Shown: in pieces, positions 25,943-35,346 of the stretch
Layout of the letters: the number at the start of each line of letters is the position of its first letter
How positions within the stretch are numbered: the first letter of the stretch is position 1
Source of the DNA: Planctomycetaceae bacterium
GTDB lineage: Bacteria > Planctomycetota > UBA1135 > GCA-002686595
NCBI GenBank assembly: GCA_011525785.1
Contig: WYBT01000061.1
Span: forward strand, 1-64,000
Direction of reading: 5' to 3'
DNA length: 64,000 bases
Program-made: the position numbers and the translations under genes
The notes under the pieces: model-generated
Seen by the model: the letters and a program-made list of their open reading frames with translations, nothing else
Database searches by the model: none
Told to the model about the DNA's origin: nothing

Positions 25943-27964
25943 TCACTTCGTCCAGTGCGCGATCCACTCCAGCACGGTTTCGTGCCACTGGATCGAGTTC
26001 TGCGGCTTCAACACCCAGTGGTTCTCGTCGGGGAAGTACAGGAACTTCGACGGGATGCCCTGGCGCTGCAGCGCGGTGAAGGTGCTCATGCCCTGCGTGT
26101 CGACCACGCGGTAGTCGAGCCCGCCGTGGATCACGAGCATCGGCGTCTTCCACTTGTGCACGTGCTCGATCGGGTTGTGCTTGGCGTAGCCGGCCGCGTT
26201 CTGCCACGGGACGCCGCCGTGGTCCCACTCGGGGAACCACAGTTCCTCGGTGTCGTAGTAGGCCATGCGCTCGTCGAGATTGCCGTCGTGGTTGACGAGC
26301 GCCTTGAAGCGCTCGGGCGCCTGGCCTGCGATCCAATTGATCATGTAGCCGCCGTAGCTCGCGCCCAGCGCGGTGACGCGCGCGCCGTCGAGGAACGGAT
26401 AGTTGGCGAGCACGTGGTCGAGGCCCTTCATCAGGTCTTCGAACGGCGCGCCGCCCCAGTCCTGGTTGATCGCGTCGGTGAAGGCCTGGCCGTAGCCGGT
26501 CGAGCCGTGGAAGTCGATGAACACCACGCCGAAGCCCGCGCCCGCGTAGGCCTGCGGATTCCAGCGGTAGTGGAAGCTGTCGCCGAAGCTGCCCTGCGGG
26601 CCGCCGTGGATCAGGAACGCGACCGGGTACTGCTTGCCGGGCTCGAAATCAGCCGGCTTCATCACGAAGCCGTGGACCTTCTCGCCCTTGGCGCCGGCGA
26701 AGTGGAACTGCTCGTAATCGCCCATGCGCGCCGCGGCGACCTTGGCGGCGTTGAGCGCCGTGATCGCGCGCAGATCGCTGCCGTCGAGATTCATCGAGTA
26801 CAGCTCGGTGGGCGACTTCAGGTGGTTGCGCGAGAACACCAGGCGCGCACCGGCGAGCAAGGGAGCGCTGTTCGAGCCGCGCTCGATCAAGGTGCGCACG
26901 TCGCCGCTCGCCACGTCGATCGCAAAGATCGAGGTGTTGCCCAGGTTGGCCGCGCTCGTGAAGAGCGTCTTCTCATCGGCGGACCAGACAATGTCGCTCG
27001 CCGAGCGGTCCCAACTCTGCGCGAGCAACCGCTTGGCGCCGCTGGCGACGTCCATCAGCACGATCTGCTGCCGATCGGCCTCGTAGCCGGCGCGCGGCAT
27101 CGACAGATAGGCCAGCGTGCGTCCGCTGGGCGAGAACACCGGGTGCGTGTCGTAGCCCGGCCCTTCGCTCGAGACGTTGCGCGGCGGCGTCGAGCCGTCG
27201 GCGGGCGCGAGGTACACGTCGCTGTTGGTGCTCCAGGCGAACTCGCGCCCGACGTTCTTGAACACCAGCGCGACCGTCGAACCGTCGGGAGAGATCGAGG
27301 TCTCTTCGAAGCCGCCGAAGGGCTTGGTCGGCCCGTCGCAGTCCAGGCCCTTCATCAAATCGATCGGCGCCTCTGAACCGAGCGTCCAGGTGAACACGTG
27401 GTTGCGCTTGCTGTCTTCCCAGGTGTCCCAGTGCCGGATCGGCAGCGCGTCGTAGAGCTTGCCCGAGCCCTTCTTCTTCGCCGCAGCGGCGTCCTTCTCA
27501 GCGCTCTCCGCCAGCGTCTGCGCCGCGGGCCACACGTCGAACGACAACAGCAAGCGCTGTCCGCCGGGGAACACGTCCATGTTCCCCACGTCGAGCGGGA
27601 ACTTCGAGAGCTGCTGCGCCTCGCCGCCGTCGAGCGCGAGTTGCCAGACCTGCGCGCTCCCGCCGCGCGTCGAGAGGAACACCAGCGACTTGCCGTCGGC
27701 CATCCAGCGAGCGTTGTAGTCGGCGCTGGGGTGCGTGGTGAGCGCGCGCGCGTTGCCTCCGTCGACGTCCGCGATCCAGATGTCGGTGCGGCGTCGATTG
27801 CCCTCGAGATCCGTGACGCTCACGGTGAAGCTCACCCGCTTGCCGTCGGGCGACACGCGCGCGTCTGCAATGCGGTCCATGGCCAGCATGTCGCGCACCG
27901 AGAACGGATGCGTGTCGGCGGACTGAGCGGCGAGGGCGAGGAAGGCGCTGAGAGAGGCGATCAC
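25943..27964 (-). CDS. Secreted S9 family prolyl oligopeptidase-like peptidase
   Basis: The 673-residue protein has a short signal peptide (ASLSAFLALAAQSA), an N-terminal beta-propeller (about 25-390) with PD40/TolB-like strands (ADARVSPDGKRVSFTV), and a C-terminal alpha/beta-hydrolase domain. The catalytic triad is visible as GASYGGYM (Ser), GGLDYRV (Asp) and DENHWV (His). The GGPQGSFGDSFHYRWNPQ segment forms the oxyanion region. Such enzymes (dipeptidyl or acylaminoacyl peptidases) cut short peptides outside the cytoplasm. The GTG start is inferred from the signal peptide and a GGGAG 11 nt upstream; the frame stays open much further up. It is convergent with the cyanophycinase-like gene and divergent from the next. 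Confidence 0.9.
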   Translation of the reverse strand: MIASLSAFLALAAQSADTHPFSVRDMLAMDRIADARVSPDGKRVSFTVSVTDLEGNRRRTDIWIADVDGGNARALTTHPSADYNARWMADGKSLVFLSTRGGSAQVWQLALDGGEAQQLSKFPLDVGNMDVFPGGQRLLLSFDVWPAAQTLAESAEKDAAAAKKKGSGKLYDALPIRHWDTWEDSKRNHVFTWTLGSEAPIDLMKGLDCDGPTKPFGGFEETSISPDGSTVALVFKNVGREFAWSTNSDVYLAPADGSTPPRNVSSEGPGYDTHPVFSPSGRTLAYLSMPRAGYEADRQQIVLMDVASGAKRLLAQSWDRSASDIVWSADEKTLFTSAANLGNTSIFAIDVASGDVRTLIERGSNSAPLLAGARLVFSRNHLKSPTELYSMNLDGSDLRAITALNAAKVAAARMGDYEQFHFAGAKGEKVHGFVMKPADFEPGKQYPVAFLIHGGPQGSFGDSFHYRWNPQAYAGAGFGVVFIDFHGSTGYGQAFTDAINQDWGGAPFEDLMKGLDHVLANYPFLDGARVTALGASYGGYMINWIAGQAPERFKALVNHDGNLDERMAYYDTEELWFPEWDHGGVPWQNAAGYAKHNPIEHVHKWKTPMLVIHGGLDYRVVDTQGMSTFTALQRQGIPSKFLYFPDENHWVLKPQNSIQWHETVLEWIAHWTK

Positions 27965-28209
27965 GGCGGTGGGGACTCCCGAGTCGGCGGTGGGCGGCGC
28001 GCCTCGAACCGTCGGGCGCGCGGGTGAGTCATGGTAGGAGTCCCGAACAGGTGGACAAGCGTTGTGAGCGCCGCGTGTCGCGCGACACACACGCGCGTGC
28101 CGGGCTGGCGGCGAATCGCGCCCCGCCTTACTGTGACCGACGCGGACGGCATTGGACTGCGAAGCGGCGAACGCGGAAGTCGCCCGTCGCACACACCCAG
28201 GAGTCAAAC

Positions 28210-29904
28210 ATGGTTGTTCGTCCTTCGATTCTCGTCGCCGCTGTGCTTGTCGCGGGCAACGAGGCGGTCGCGCAGGGAGTCTCGCTCGAGAGTTTCGACC
28301 CGCGCGGATTCGTGTCCGCCAGCGATGTATCCGCCCCGCGCCTGTCCGACGACGGCGTGTTCTTGCTCTTCACGTCCTCAGCGGCGTGGACTAACGACGA
28401 CGCTGGCCTGGATCCGGATGTGTTCCTCCGCAATCGCCGCACGGGCTCGATCGTGCGCGTGAGTGTGAATTCCTCCGGCGATTCCGCCATCAGCCCGGAT
28501 GGCCAGTCGACCTCGAACTCAGGCCTGGCGTTGTCCGCGGACGGACGCTTCGCGCTGTTCAGCTCGCGCGGCCGCAATCTCGCGCCGGGCGACGACAACG
28601 GCACGTTCGACGTCTTCGTGCACGACCGACTTTCGTCACAGACCGTGCTGGCGAGCCGCGCCTGGAATGGCGCTGTCGGCAACGGCGCCTCGGGCGGCGC
28701 GGCGATCTCCGCGGATGGCCGCTTCGTGGCGTTCTCGAGCAGCGCGACCAACCTCGTCCCCACGGACGCCAACGGCGCGACCGAGGACGTCTACGTGCGC
28801 GACCTGCTGGCAGGCACGACGCAACGCGTGAGTTCCGAGCCCTCCGGTGGCCAGTCGTTCCTCGCCACCACGCTGCGCGGGCTCTCGGCGGATGGCCGCT
28901 TCGTTCTGCTGCGCGTCGGCGGTTGGCTGCGTCTGCACGATCGCGCGAGCGGCGCGCTCACCTCGGTGTCTGTCAACTCCGCCGGCGTCGAAGCCAACGC
29001 CAACGTGTTCGACGGGGCGCTCTCCGCCAACGGGCGCTTCGTCGTGTTCGCGAGCACGGCGACCAACCTCGATCCAGCCGATCTCGACGACGAGAGCGAC
29101 GTGTTCGTGCGCGACCTGGCGAGCGGCGTGACGAGCCTGGTGAGCGTCGGTGTCAACGGCGCGAGCCTCGCCTTCGGTCCGTGCAGCGTCTCGGACGACG
29201 GGCGCTGGGTGAGTTTCTCGAGCGACGCCTCCACGCTCGTCGCGCTGGACGGCAACGGCGCCTTGGACTCGTTCGTGCGCGACATGACCAGCGGCACGAC
29301 CTACGCCGTCGGAGTGAGCGCCGGCGCGGGCGCCACGGTGAGCGGCGGCGCAGTCTTCGCACGTCTGGCGCCCAGCGGACGCTACGTCGCGTTCTCCGCC
29401 GACGCCGACGAGCTGGTGGCCGGCAATTCAGCCGGGGCGCACGCCTACGTGCGCGACCTCGCCGCACTGAATCTCCCGCCGATCGCCAAGTACGGTTCGG
29501 CCTCGACCAACGCCGGAGTGTGCTCGCCGACCATCAACGCGGTCGGTCAAGCGTCCGTCGCTGGACCGGCGTCGCTGTGGGTCACTGCATCCGCCATGGA
29601 GGCGTTCTCGCCCGGTCAGTTCTTCTGGGGCGTGGGGCCGACCTCGATCCCGTTCGCAACGGGAACGCTGCTCGTGGCGGCGCCGCGCGTCCGCACGGGC
29701 ATCACGCTCTCGAGCGGCACGAGCGGTTCGACCAGCGGCGACTGCAGCGGCACGTACTCGTTCCACTTCAGCGAGAGCTACATGGCCAGCGTGGGACTCT
29801 CGGCTGGCGTGACGATCTACGGCCAGTACTGGCAGCGCTTCTCGACGCCGACCTCGAACGGCGTGTCGCTGACCCGCGGGATCGAGTTCACGACCTCTCC
29901 CTGA
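28210..29904 (+). CDS. Secreted PD40/TolB-type beta-propeller protein with variant C-terminal module
   Basis: The 564-residue protein has a signal peptide (ILVAAVLVAGNEAVAQG) and a propeller made of repeats such as ISADGRFVAFSSSATNLVP and LSANGRFVVFASTATNLDP, each followed by DVFVRDLASG (about 30-425). These are WD40-like PD40 blades that often bind peptides or glycans. The last 135 residues form a beta-rich module (KYGSASTNAGVCSPTIN to YGQYWQRF, then SLTRGIEFTTSP). It resembles the shared module of the neighbours but has lost the clear W-x-RDP motif. AGGAG lies 6 nt before the ATG. No enzymatic residues are seen; it is probably extracellular. Confidence 0.78.
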   Translation: MVVRPSILVAAVLVAGNEAVAQGVSLESFDPRGFVSASDVSAPRLSDDGVFLLFTSSAAWTNDDAGLDPDVFLRNRRTGSIVRVSVNSSGDSAISPDGQSTSNSGLALSADGRFALFSSRGRNLAPGDDNGTFDVFVHDRLSSQTVLASRAWNGAVGNGASGGAAISADGRFVAFSSSATNLVPTDANGATEDVYVRDLLAGTTQRVSSEPSGGQSFLATTLRGLSADGRFVLLRVGGWLRLHDRASGALTSVSVNSAGVEANANVFDGALSANGRFVVFASTATNLDPADLDDESDVFVRDLASGVTSLVSVGVNGASLAFGPCSVSDDGRWVSFSSDASTLVALDGNGALDSFVRDMTSGTTYAVGVSAGAGATVSGGAVFARLAPSGRYVAFSADADELVAGNSAGAHAYVRDLAALNLPPIAKYGSASTNAGVCSPTINAVGQASVAGPASLWVTASAMEAFSPGQFFWGVGPTSIPFATGTLLVAAPRVRTGITLSSGTSGSTSGDCSGTYSFHFSESYMASVGLSAGVTIYGQYWQRFSTPTSNGVSLTRGIEFTTSP

Positions 29905-29996
29905 GCGCCTGAGCGCCGCGGCGCGCGCGCCCGAGCGTTCCCACACCCGCGAGTCGGCGCACTGCCCGCTCGCGTGTGTCGGGTGCTCGGGCGCGC

Positions 29997-30002
29997 TACG
30001 TT
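29997..30002 (+). promoter_or_regulatory. Putative -10 box (TACGTT)
   Basis: TACGTT ends 7 nt before the ATG of the PA0069-type gene. The 7 nt between include GGAG, which would sit too close to the ATG for a normal ribosome-binding site. Confidence 0.4.
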
Positions 30003-30009
30003 CGGGAGC

Positions 30010-31068
30010 ATGAGCAACGCGCCGCGCCGCGTGACCAACCCGCCCAACCCGTGGAGTTCCCGCGCGGTCGAGTGGCTCGACGAGCCGCCGCCGGCAGCGC
30101 TCGAGGTCTACGAGGAGCACACGCGCTCCGCGCTGTCGAAGAACGACAGTCCCGACCTGCCCTTTCGCTACAGCCTCAACCCCTACCGCGGCTGCCAGCA
30201 CGCGTGCGCGTACTGCTACGCGCGCCCGTCGCACCAGTACCTCGAGCTCGGCGCGGGGACGGACTTCGACACGAAGATCGTGGTCAAGACCAACGTCGCG
30301 CAGGTGCTGAGGGAGGAGCTCGCGAGCCGGCGCTGGCGCGCGGGACGCGACTGGATCGCCTTCAGCGGCGTCACCGACTGCTACCAGCCGCTCGAGGCGT
30401 CGTACGAACTCACGCGGGCCTGTTTGGAGGCTTGTGACGAGTTCCGCCACCCGATCGGGATCATCACCAAGGGCGCGCTGGTGCGCCGCGACGCCGAGTT
30501 GCTCGCGCGCATGGCGGGCCGCGGCGGCGCGCACGTCAGCGTGAGCATCCCGTTCGCGGACGAAGCCGATGCACGCGCGCTCGAGCCCTGGGCCAGTTCG
30601 CCCGCGACGCGGTTCGAAACGCTGCGACGACTGAGCGAGGCCGGCGTGCCGACCGGCGTGGCCGTGGCCCCGCTGATCCCGGGCCTGAACGACGCGAGCG
30701 TGGCGGAGATCCTCGAGCGCGCGAAAGAGGCCGGTGCGACGCGCGCCTTCGTGATCCTGCTGCGGCTGCCGGCCGAAGTCGCGCCGGTGTTCGAGGAGCG
30801 GCTGCGCGCGACGCACCCGCTGCGCGCGGACAAGGTGCTCGCGGCGCTGCGCGAGATGCACGGCGGCGCGCTCACCGACCCGCGCTTCGGCGCGCGCATG
30901 CGCGGCGCGGGCGAACGCTGGCGCGCGATCGAGCAGCTGTTCGAACTGCAGTGCCGCCGCCTCGGTCTCCACAGTCGCGGCGAGCGCCTGGAGAACCTCG
31001 AACCGACTCGAGCGCCGCGCGCCCAAGAGCGCGCCCAAAAGCGCGCCCAGCAGCGCGAGTTGTTCTGA
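30010..31068 (+). CDS. PA0069 family radical SAM protein
   Basis: The 352-residue protein has the radical SAM cluster motif CQHACAYC at about residue 65, inside SLNPYRGCQHACAYCYARP. That context, with DFDTKIVVK and FSGVTDCYQPLE, is typical of the PA0069/spore-photoproduct-lyase-like group. Farther on are GIITKGALVRRD, SIPFADEADAR and PTGVAVAPLIPGLND. These SAM enzymes are widespread and their reaction is not established, though a DNA-repair link has been suggested because of similarity to spore photoproduct lyase. The C-terminal 30 residues are Arg/Gln/Glu-rich. It is a single gene with a hairpin 43 nt downstream. Confidence 0.88.
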   Translation: MSNAPRRVTNPPNPWSSRAVEWLDEPPPAALEVYEEHTRSALSKNDSPDLPFRYSLNPYRGCQHACAYCYARPSHQYLELGAGTDFDTKIVVKTNVAQVLREELASRRWRAGRDWIAFSGVTDCYQPLEASYELTRACLEACDEFRHPIGIITKGALVRRDAELLARMAGRGGAHVSVSIPFADEADARALEPWASSPATRFETLRRLSEAGVPTGVAVAPLIPGLNDASVAEILERAKEAGATRAFVILLRLPAEVAPVFEERLRATHPLRADKVLAALREMHGGALTDPRFGARMRGAGERWRAIEQLFELQCRRLGLHSRGERLENLEPTRAPRAQERAQKRAQQRELF

Positions 31069-31405
31069 TCGCGCTGCGCGAGCAGGAGCCAGCGTCGAAA
31101 GGAAGAAAGCGGCGGGGAGGCACAATTCCTCCCCGCCGACACGTCGCCCACGGGCGGAACGGATCTATGGGAAACGTGGTCTTGGTTTGTCCGCGTCGGT
31201 CGTGCGCTTGCACTCGCGTCGCGTCCAAGGGATGTGCTCCCGAAGGCCACGGATCGGTGCAACTTTCCTGAGAAAACTTGGGCGGGGGTCGCGCCACCGC
31301 CACGCGCCGAGCGAATCCCAGCAGGCGCGCTTCACGGGCGCGTTCGGCGGGCGCTGCTACGCTCTCTGACTCGGCCAGCCACACCCACCCCCCGCGCGCC
31401 GCACC
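31069..31405. other. Intergenic stretch with one strong hairpin
   Basis: About 340 bases without a supported gene. The only clear structure is the hairpin at 31111-31137. A TACGCT box lies about 50 nt before the next gene. Confidence 0.5.
31111..31137. terminator. Perfect 10-bp GC-rich hairpin
   Basis: GGCGGGGAGG pairs exactly with CCTCCCCGCC across a 7-nt loop. It is not followed by T residues on the plus strand, whereas the minus strand runs into a T-rich stretch (GCTTTCTTCCTTTCG). It probably ends transcription of the upstream radical SAM gene. Confidence 0.5.
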
Positions 31406-33085
31406 ATGACCGCACACACTCTGCTCGGACTCATCGTTCTCGCCTCGCCGCTCAGCTCGTCCCTGGCCGCCGCGCAGGACTGGACCAACCTCGGGGGCGG
31501 ACCTGGGCGCAACGGCCAGAGCCCGGTCATCGGCCCGCGCACGCCGACGCTGCGCTGGAGCGCGCCGAACAACGTGGTGATCTCGTGGGCGCCGTTCGTG
31601 TGGAACAACGCCGTGTTCACCGTGCGCGAGACGGGCTTCCCGCAGAGCGGCGGCGCCGCCAACGACGCGATCGTGAGCTACGACCTCGCCACGGGCCTGG
31701 TGCGCTGGTCGAAGACGCTCGCCTACAACGGCAACCCGGCCCAGCAGTGGATCGCCTCGATCGCCGGCGTGCGCGACGGCCGCGTGTACGCCTCGCGCTC
31801 GCAGAACGGAACTCCGCAGCCCATCACGGCGCTCGACGCGAACACGGGCGCGGTGCTGTGGACCTCCACCGCGACCCAGACAGCCTTCGCGTACGACGGC
31901 GCGGTGTTCGAGCCGGGCGGCGATCTGATCGTGGGCGACTTCGACACGCTCAAGCGCATCCGCGCCAGCGACGGCGCAACGGTCTGGGGCGTGACGCGCA
32001 CCTGCCCGGTCAGCGGCAACTGCGGCGCGGCGGTGAGCGCCACCGGCGTGTACATCGACGAAGCCTTCCCCGGCGGACAGATCCTCTCCAAGCGCAACCT
32101 CGCGACCGGCGCGGTGCTCTACCAGAGCCCGTTGATGCCGGGCTTCACCGACCAGAACTCGCCCTTCGTGTGGAACAACCTGGTGTTCTTCTCGCGCACG
32201 CAGAACAGCACCGCGGTCGACTTCCTGTTCGCCTTCCAGGACACCGGAACGGCGCTGGTGCAGCTGTGGAGCACGCCCGTGCGCTGGACCACGTCGCACG
32301 AGCACGGCGTCGGCCTCGACGGCTCGATCTACGCCTTCAACCCCGCCGGTGAATTCGTGCGCCTCGATCCGTTCAGCGGGCTCGAGCTCGCCAACGCGGG
32401 CGTGTTCGCGCCGGCGGCGGGAACCAACCTGAGCCCCAAGACCGCGGTCGACGCGCAGGGCTACGTCTACCTCTCCAACGGCTGGGCCAGCAACCCGCCG
32501 AACCAAGGCCGACTGTGGGCCTTCACGCCCGACCTGTCGCAGACGCTGTTCACGCTCAACTACTCGCGCCAGAACAACGGCGGTCCGGCATTGGGCGGCG
32601 ACGGCTTCCTCGTGATGTGCGATCTGGCCGGGGTCTACGTCTATCGCGATCCGGTCGCGAGCTACTGCACCGCCGGCACGAGCTCCAACGGCTGCGTCGC
32701 GACGCTCTCGGGGATCGGCACGCCCGACGCCAACGCCGGCTCGGGCTTCACGCTCTCGGCGAACAACGTCGACGGCCAGCGCTCGGGCCTAGTCTTCTAC
32801 GGAGTGAGCGGCCGCGTCGCCTTCCCGTGGGGCGCGGGCTCGAGCTGGTTGTGCGTGAAGTCCCCCACGCAGCGCACCGCGCCGCAGAACTCGGGCGGAA
32901 CCAGCGGCGCCTGCAACGGCGTGCTGTCGATCGACTGGAACGCGTTCATCGCCGCCAACCCCGGCGCACTCGGCGCGCCCTTCGCCGGTGGCGACGTGGT
33001 TCAGGCGCAGGCCTGGTACCGCGACCCGCCGAGCTCGAAGTCCACGTCGCTCTCGGACGCACTCGAGTTCGTTGTGCAGCCTTGA
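31406..33085 (+). CDS. Secreted PQQ-like beta-propeller protein with WYRDP C-terminal module
   Basis: The 559-residue protein starts with a signal peptide (LIVLASPLSSSLAAAQ). Its propeller (about 25-415) has PQQ-type blades such as IVSYDLATGLVRWSK, ITALDANTGAVLWTS and LKRIRASDGATVWG, but no cofactor or dehydrogenase residues were recognised. The C-terminal module (about 420-559) begins SYCTAGTSSNGC and ends with QAQAWYRDPPSSK and SLSDALEFVVQP. That module, and the hairpin 52 nt after the stop, recur in the three SBBP-repeat genes that follow. The role is probably a binding or structural protein on the cell surface. No Shine-Dalgarno sequence is seen before the ATG. Confidence 0.8.
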   Translation: MTAHTLLGLIVLASPLSSSLAAAQDWTNLGGGPGRNGQSPVIGPRTPTLRWSAPNNVVISWAPFVWNNAVFTVRETGFPQSGGAANDAIVSYDLATGLVRWSKTLAYNGNPAQQWIASIAGVRDGRVYASRSQNGTPQPITALDANTGAVLWTSTATQTAFAYDGAVFEPGGDLIVGDFDTLKRIRASDGATVWGVTRTCPVSGNCGAAVSATGVYIDEAFPGGQILSKRNLATGAVLYQSPLMPGFTDQNSPFVWNNLVFFSRTQNSTAVDFLFAFQDTGTALVQLWSTPVRWTTSHEHGVGLDGSIYAFNPAGEFVRLDPFSGLELANAGVFAPAAGTNLSPKTAVDAQGYVYLSNGWASNPPNQGRLWAFTPDLSQTLFTLNYSRQNNGGPALGGDGFLVMCDLAGVYVYRDPVASYCTAGTSSNGCVATLSGIGTPDANAGSGFTLSANNVDGQRSGLVFYGVSGRVAFPWGAGSSWLCVKSPTQRTAPQNSGGTSGACNGVLSIDWNAFIAANPGALGAPFAGGDVVQAQAWYRDPPSSKSTSLSDALEFVVQP

Positions 33086-33136
33086 TATGGGCGCACCTGT
33101 CAACTGCGATTGACGTCGAGCGTGCGTGAGTTGTGA

Positions 33137-33161
33137 GGCCAGCTGCGGTGAGCGGCTGGCC
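33137..33161 (+). terminator. Repeated 3' hairpin, copy 1
   Basis: GGCCAGC pairs with GCTGGCC across an 11-nt loop, and the TCGCGCGTTTC tail is weakly T-rich. It follows the PQQ-like gene by 51 nt and is one of four near-identical copies. Confidence 0.6.
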
Positions 33162-33363
33162 TCGCGCGTTTCTCAAGCTTCGAGTGCGCGCAGCCCCAGT
33201 CCGACGCCGCCGAGACCGATTCGCTGTAGCCGGATTGGCTGGTGTCGGGTAGTGCTTGGCAATCAGCGCGTGAGCACGGAGGGCGGCCCGTGATTTTGCA
33301 CGCGCGAACGCACTCGTCGGCAAACGGCATGTTCGTCGGCCATCCCCAAAGGGGCCCCCTCCC

Positions 33364-35069
33364 ATGACTCGAATTCGATCCGCGCACAGCGTCGCGGCTT
33401 TGGTCGTCGCGGCGCTCGCGGCACGTCCCGGCTTCGCGCAAAACCAGCTGTGGCTCCAACAGCTCGGGTCCGCCGCAGTTGACTGGGCGCGGTCCTGCGC
33501 ACCAGACGGAGCAGGCGGCGTGTACATCGGCGGCGACACCGTCGGCGCGCTGAACGGCGCGAGCGCCGGAGGCAGTGACGCCTGGATCGCTCGCTACGAC
33601 GGCGCAACCGGCAACCAGCTCTGGATTCGACAGCTCGGCACGAGCGGCGATGACCTCGCGAACGCCGTCGCGCCAACGGGTCGGGCGGCGCGTACATCAG
33701 TGGTTCCACGCGCGGCAGCCTGGGTGGCCCCTTCTCGGGCGGCACGGACATCTGGCTCGCGCACTACGACAGCGCCGGCAATCAGCTCTGGATCCGGCAA
33801 CTGAGTTCGAATGGCGCCAGCGGCTTCGAATATGCCACCGCAGCGGCGTCGGATGGCGCCGGTGGCGTGTACTTGACGGGCTACACCTTCGGAAGTCTGG
33901 GCGGGCCGAACGCGGGCGCGAACGACGCCTGGCTCGCGCGCTACGACGCTGCAGGCAGTCAGCTCTGGATTCGACAGCTTGGAGCGGACAGCGACGACCA
34001 GGCCAAAGCGGCGGCGCCGGACGGCTCGGGCGGCGTGTACATCGGAGGCGAGACATCGGGCAGCCTGGGAAGCGCGAACGCTGGCGCCGACGACGCTTGG
34101 CTCGCGCGCTACGACGCCTCGGGGAACCAGCTATGGATCCGCCAACTCGGCGGCGGCGCACCCGATGTCATCGACACCGTCGCGACCAACGCCTCGGTAG
34201 GCGTGTTTGTCGGCGGCAACACGGGCAGCAGCTTGGCCGGGGCGAACGCAGGCTCCTCCGACGCCTGGCTTGCGCACTACGACGCCGCGGGCAACCAAAC
34301 ATGGCTGCGCCAACTGGGCACGAGCGCGACTGACGGCGCCAACGCCGCTTCAACCGACGATGCGGGCGGCGTGTTCTTCGGCGGCTTCACGTGGGGCAGC
34401 CTGGCGGCGCCGAATGCGGGCGACTCCGATGCATGGCTGGCGCAGTACGACAGCGACGGCGATCTGATCTGGATCCGCCAGTTCGGAGCAAGCTCGTGGG
34501 ACGTGGCCGCTTGTGCAGCTCCCGATGGCTCGGGCGGTGTCCACGTGGGGGGCTCAACGTTCGCGGGCTTTGGCGCCCCGGGCGCGAGTTTGCTCGACGC
34601 GTGGGTTGCGCGCTTCGAAGGCGCCGGGCCGCAGAGCTATTGCACGGCGAGCACCACCGCAAGTGGATGCAGCGCGTCGATCAGCGCCAACGCGTCGCCG
34701 AGCGCCACCTTCGCGACGCCCTGCGTGCTCAACGTCGCGAACGTCGACGGTCAGCGGCAGGGCCTGATCTTCTATGGCGTCGACAACACGGGCTTCAGCC
34801 CGCTGCCGTGGAGCACCGGCAGCAGCAGCTTTCTGTGCGTGAAGCCTCCGACGCAGCGCGCCTCGATCCAGAACTCCGGCGGCGCGGTCGCAAGCTGCGA
34901 CGGGACGCTCAGCTTGGACTGGAACGCGTTCCACGCCGCCAACCCCGGCGCGCTCGGCGCTCCCTTCACGACCGGCTCGAAGGTCTACGCGCAGGGTTGG
35001 TTCCGCGACCCGCCCGCGCCCAAGAGCACCAACCTCTCGAACGCTCTCGAGCTGACCGTCTTTCCGTGA
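33364..35069 (+). pseudogene. SBBP-repeat secreted propeller, copy 1, with a -1 frameshift
   Basis: The reading frame starts with a signal peptide (SVAALVVAALAARPGFAQ) and SBBP-type blades (DAWIARYDGATGNQLWIRQL). It is lost at about 33673, where GCGCCAACGGG replaces the expected Pro-Asn/Asp-Gly codons; one base is missing. It continues without a gap in another frame from 33675 to the stop at 35069. Restoring one base gives about 568 residues, matching the 566 and 571 of the other copies. The second part carries six or seven blades and the C-terminal module (YCTASTTASGC ... QGWFRDP ... NLSNALELTVFP). As read, the protein would stop after 146 residues. Possible causes are inactivation, a slippage site with frameshift correction, or a sequencing error in a C-run. 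Confidence 0.8.
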
Positions 35070-35120
35070 TGCGCGAGCGCCTGTCGACTGCCGTCGACGT
35101 CGAGCGCGCGTGAGTTGTGG

Positions 35121-35145
35121 GGCCAGCTGCTGTGAGCGGCTGGCC
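35121..35145 (+). terminator. Repeated 3' hairpin, copy 2
   Basis: The same GGCCAGC/GCTGGCC stem, 52 nt after the stop of SBBP copy 1, with TCGCGCGTTTCG after it. Confidence 0.6.
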
Positions 35146-35346
35146 TCGCGCGTTTCGCGAGGTTCGAGTGAGCGCAGCTGTGCTGCAACTGTCGCAAGCA
35201 CTGATCCACTGCAGCGCGTTCGGCGTGCATCGCGCCGGCTCGCAGACTCAGCGCGTGAGCACGGCTGGCGACGAGTGACTCTGCACGCGCGCGCGGACTA
35301 GTCAGCGAAAGGCACGCTCATCGGCCGTCCCCACACGCTCTCCCCC

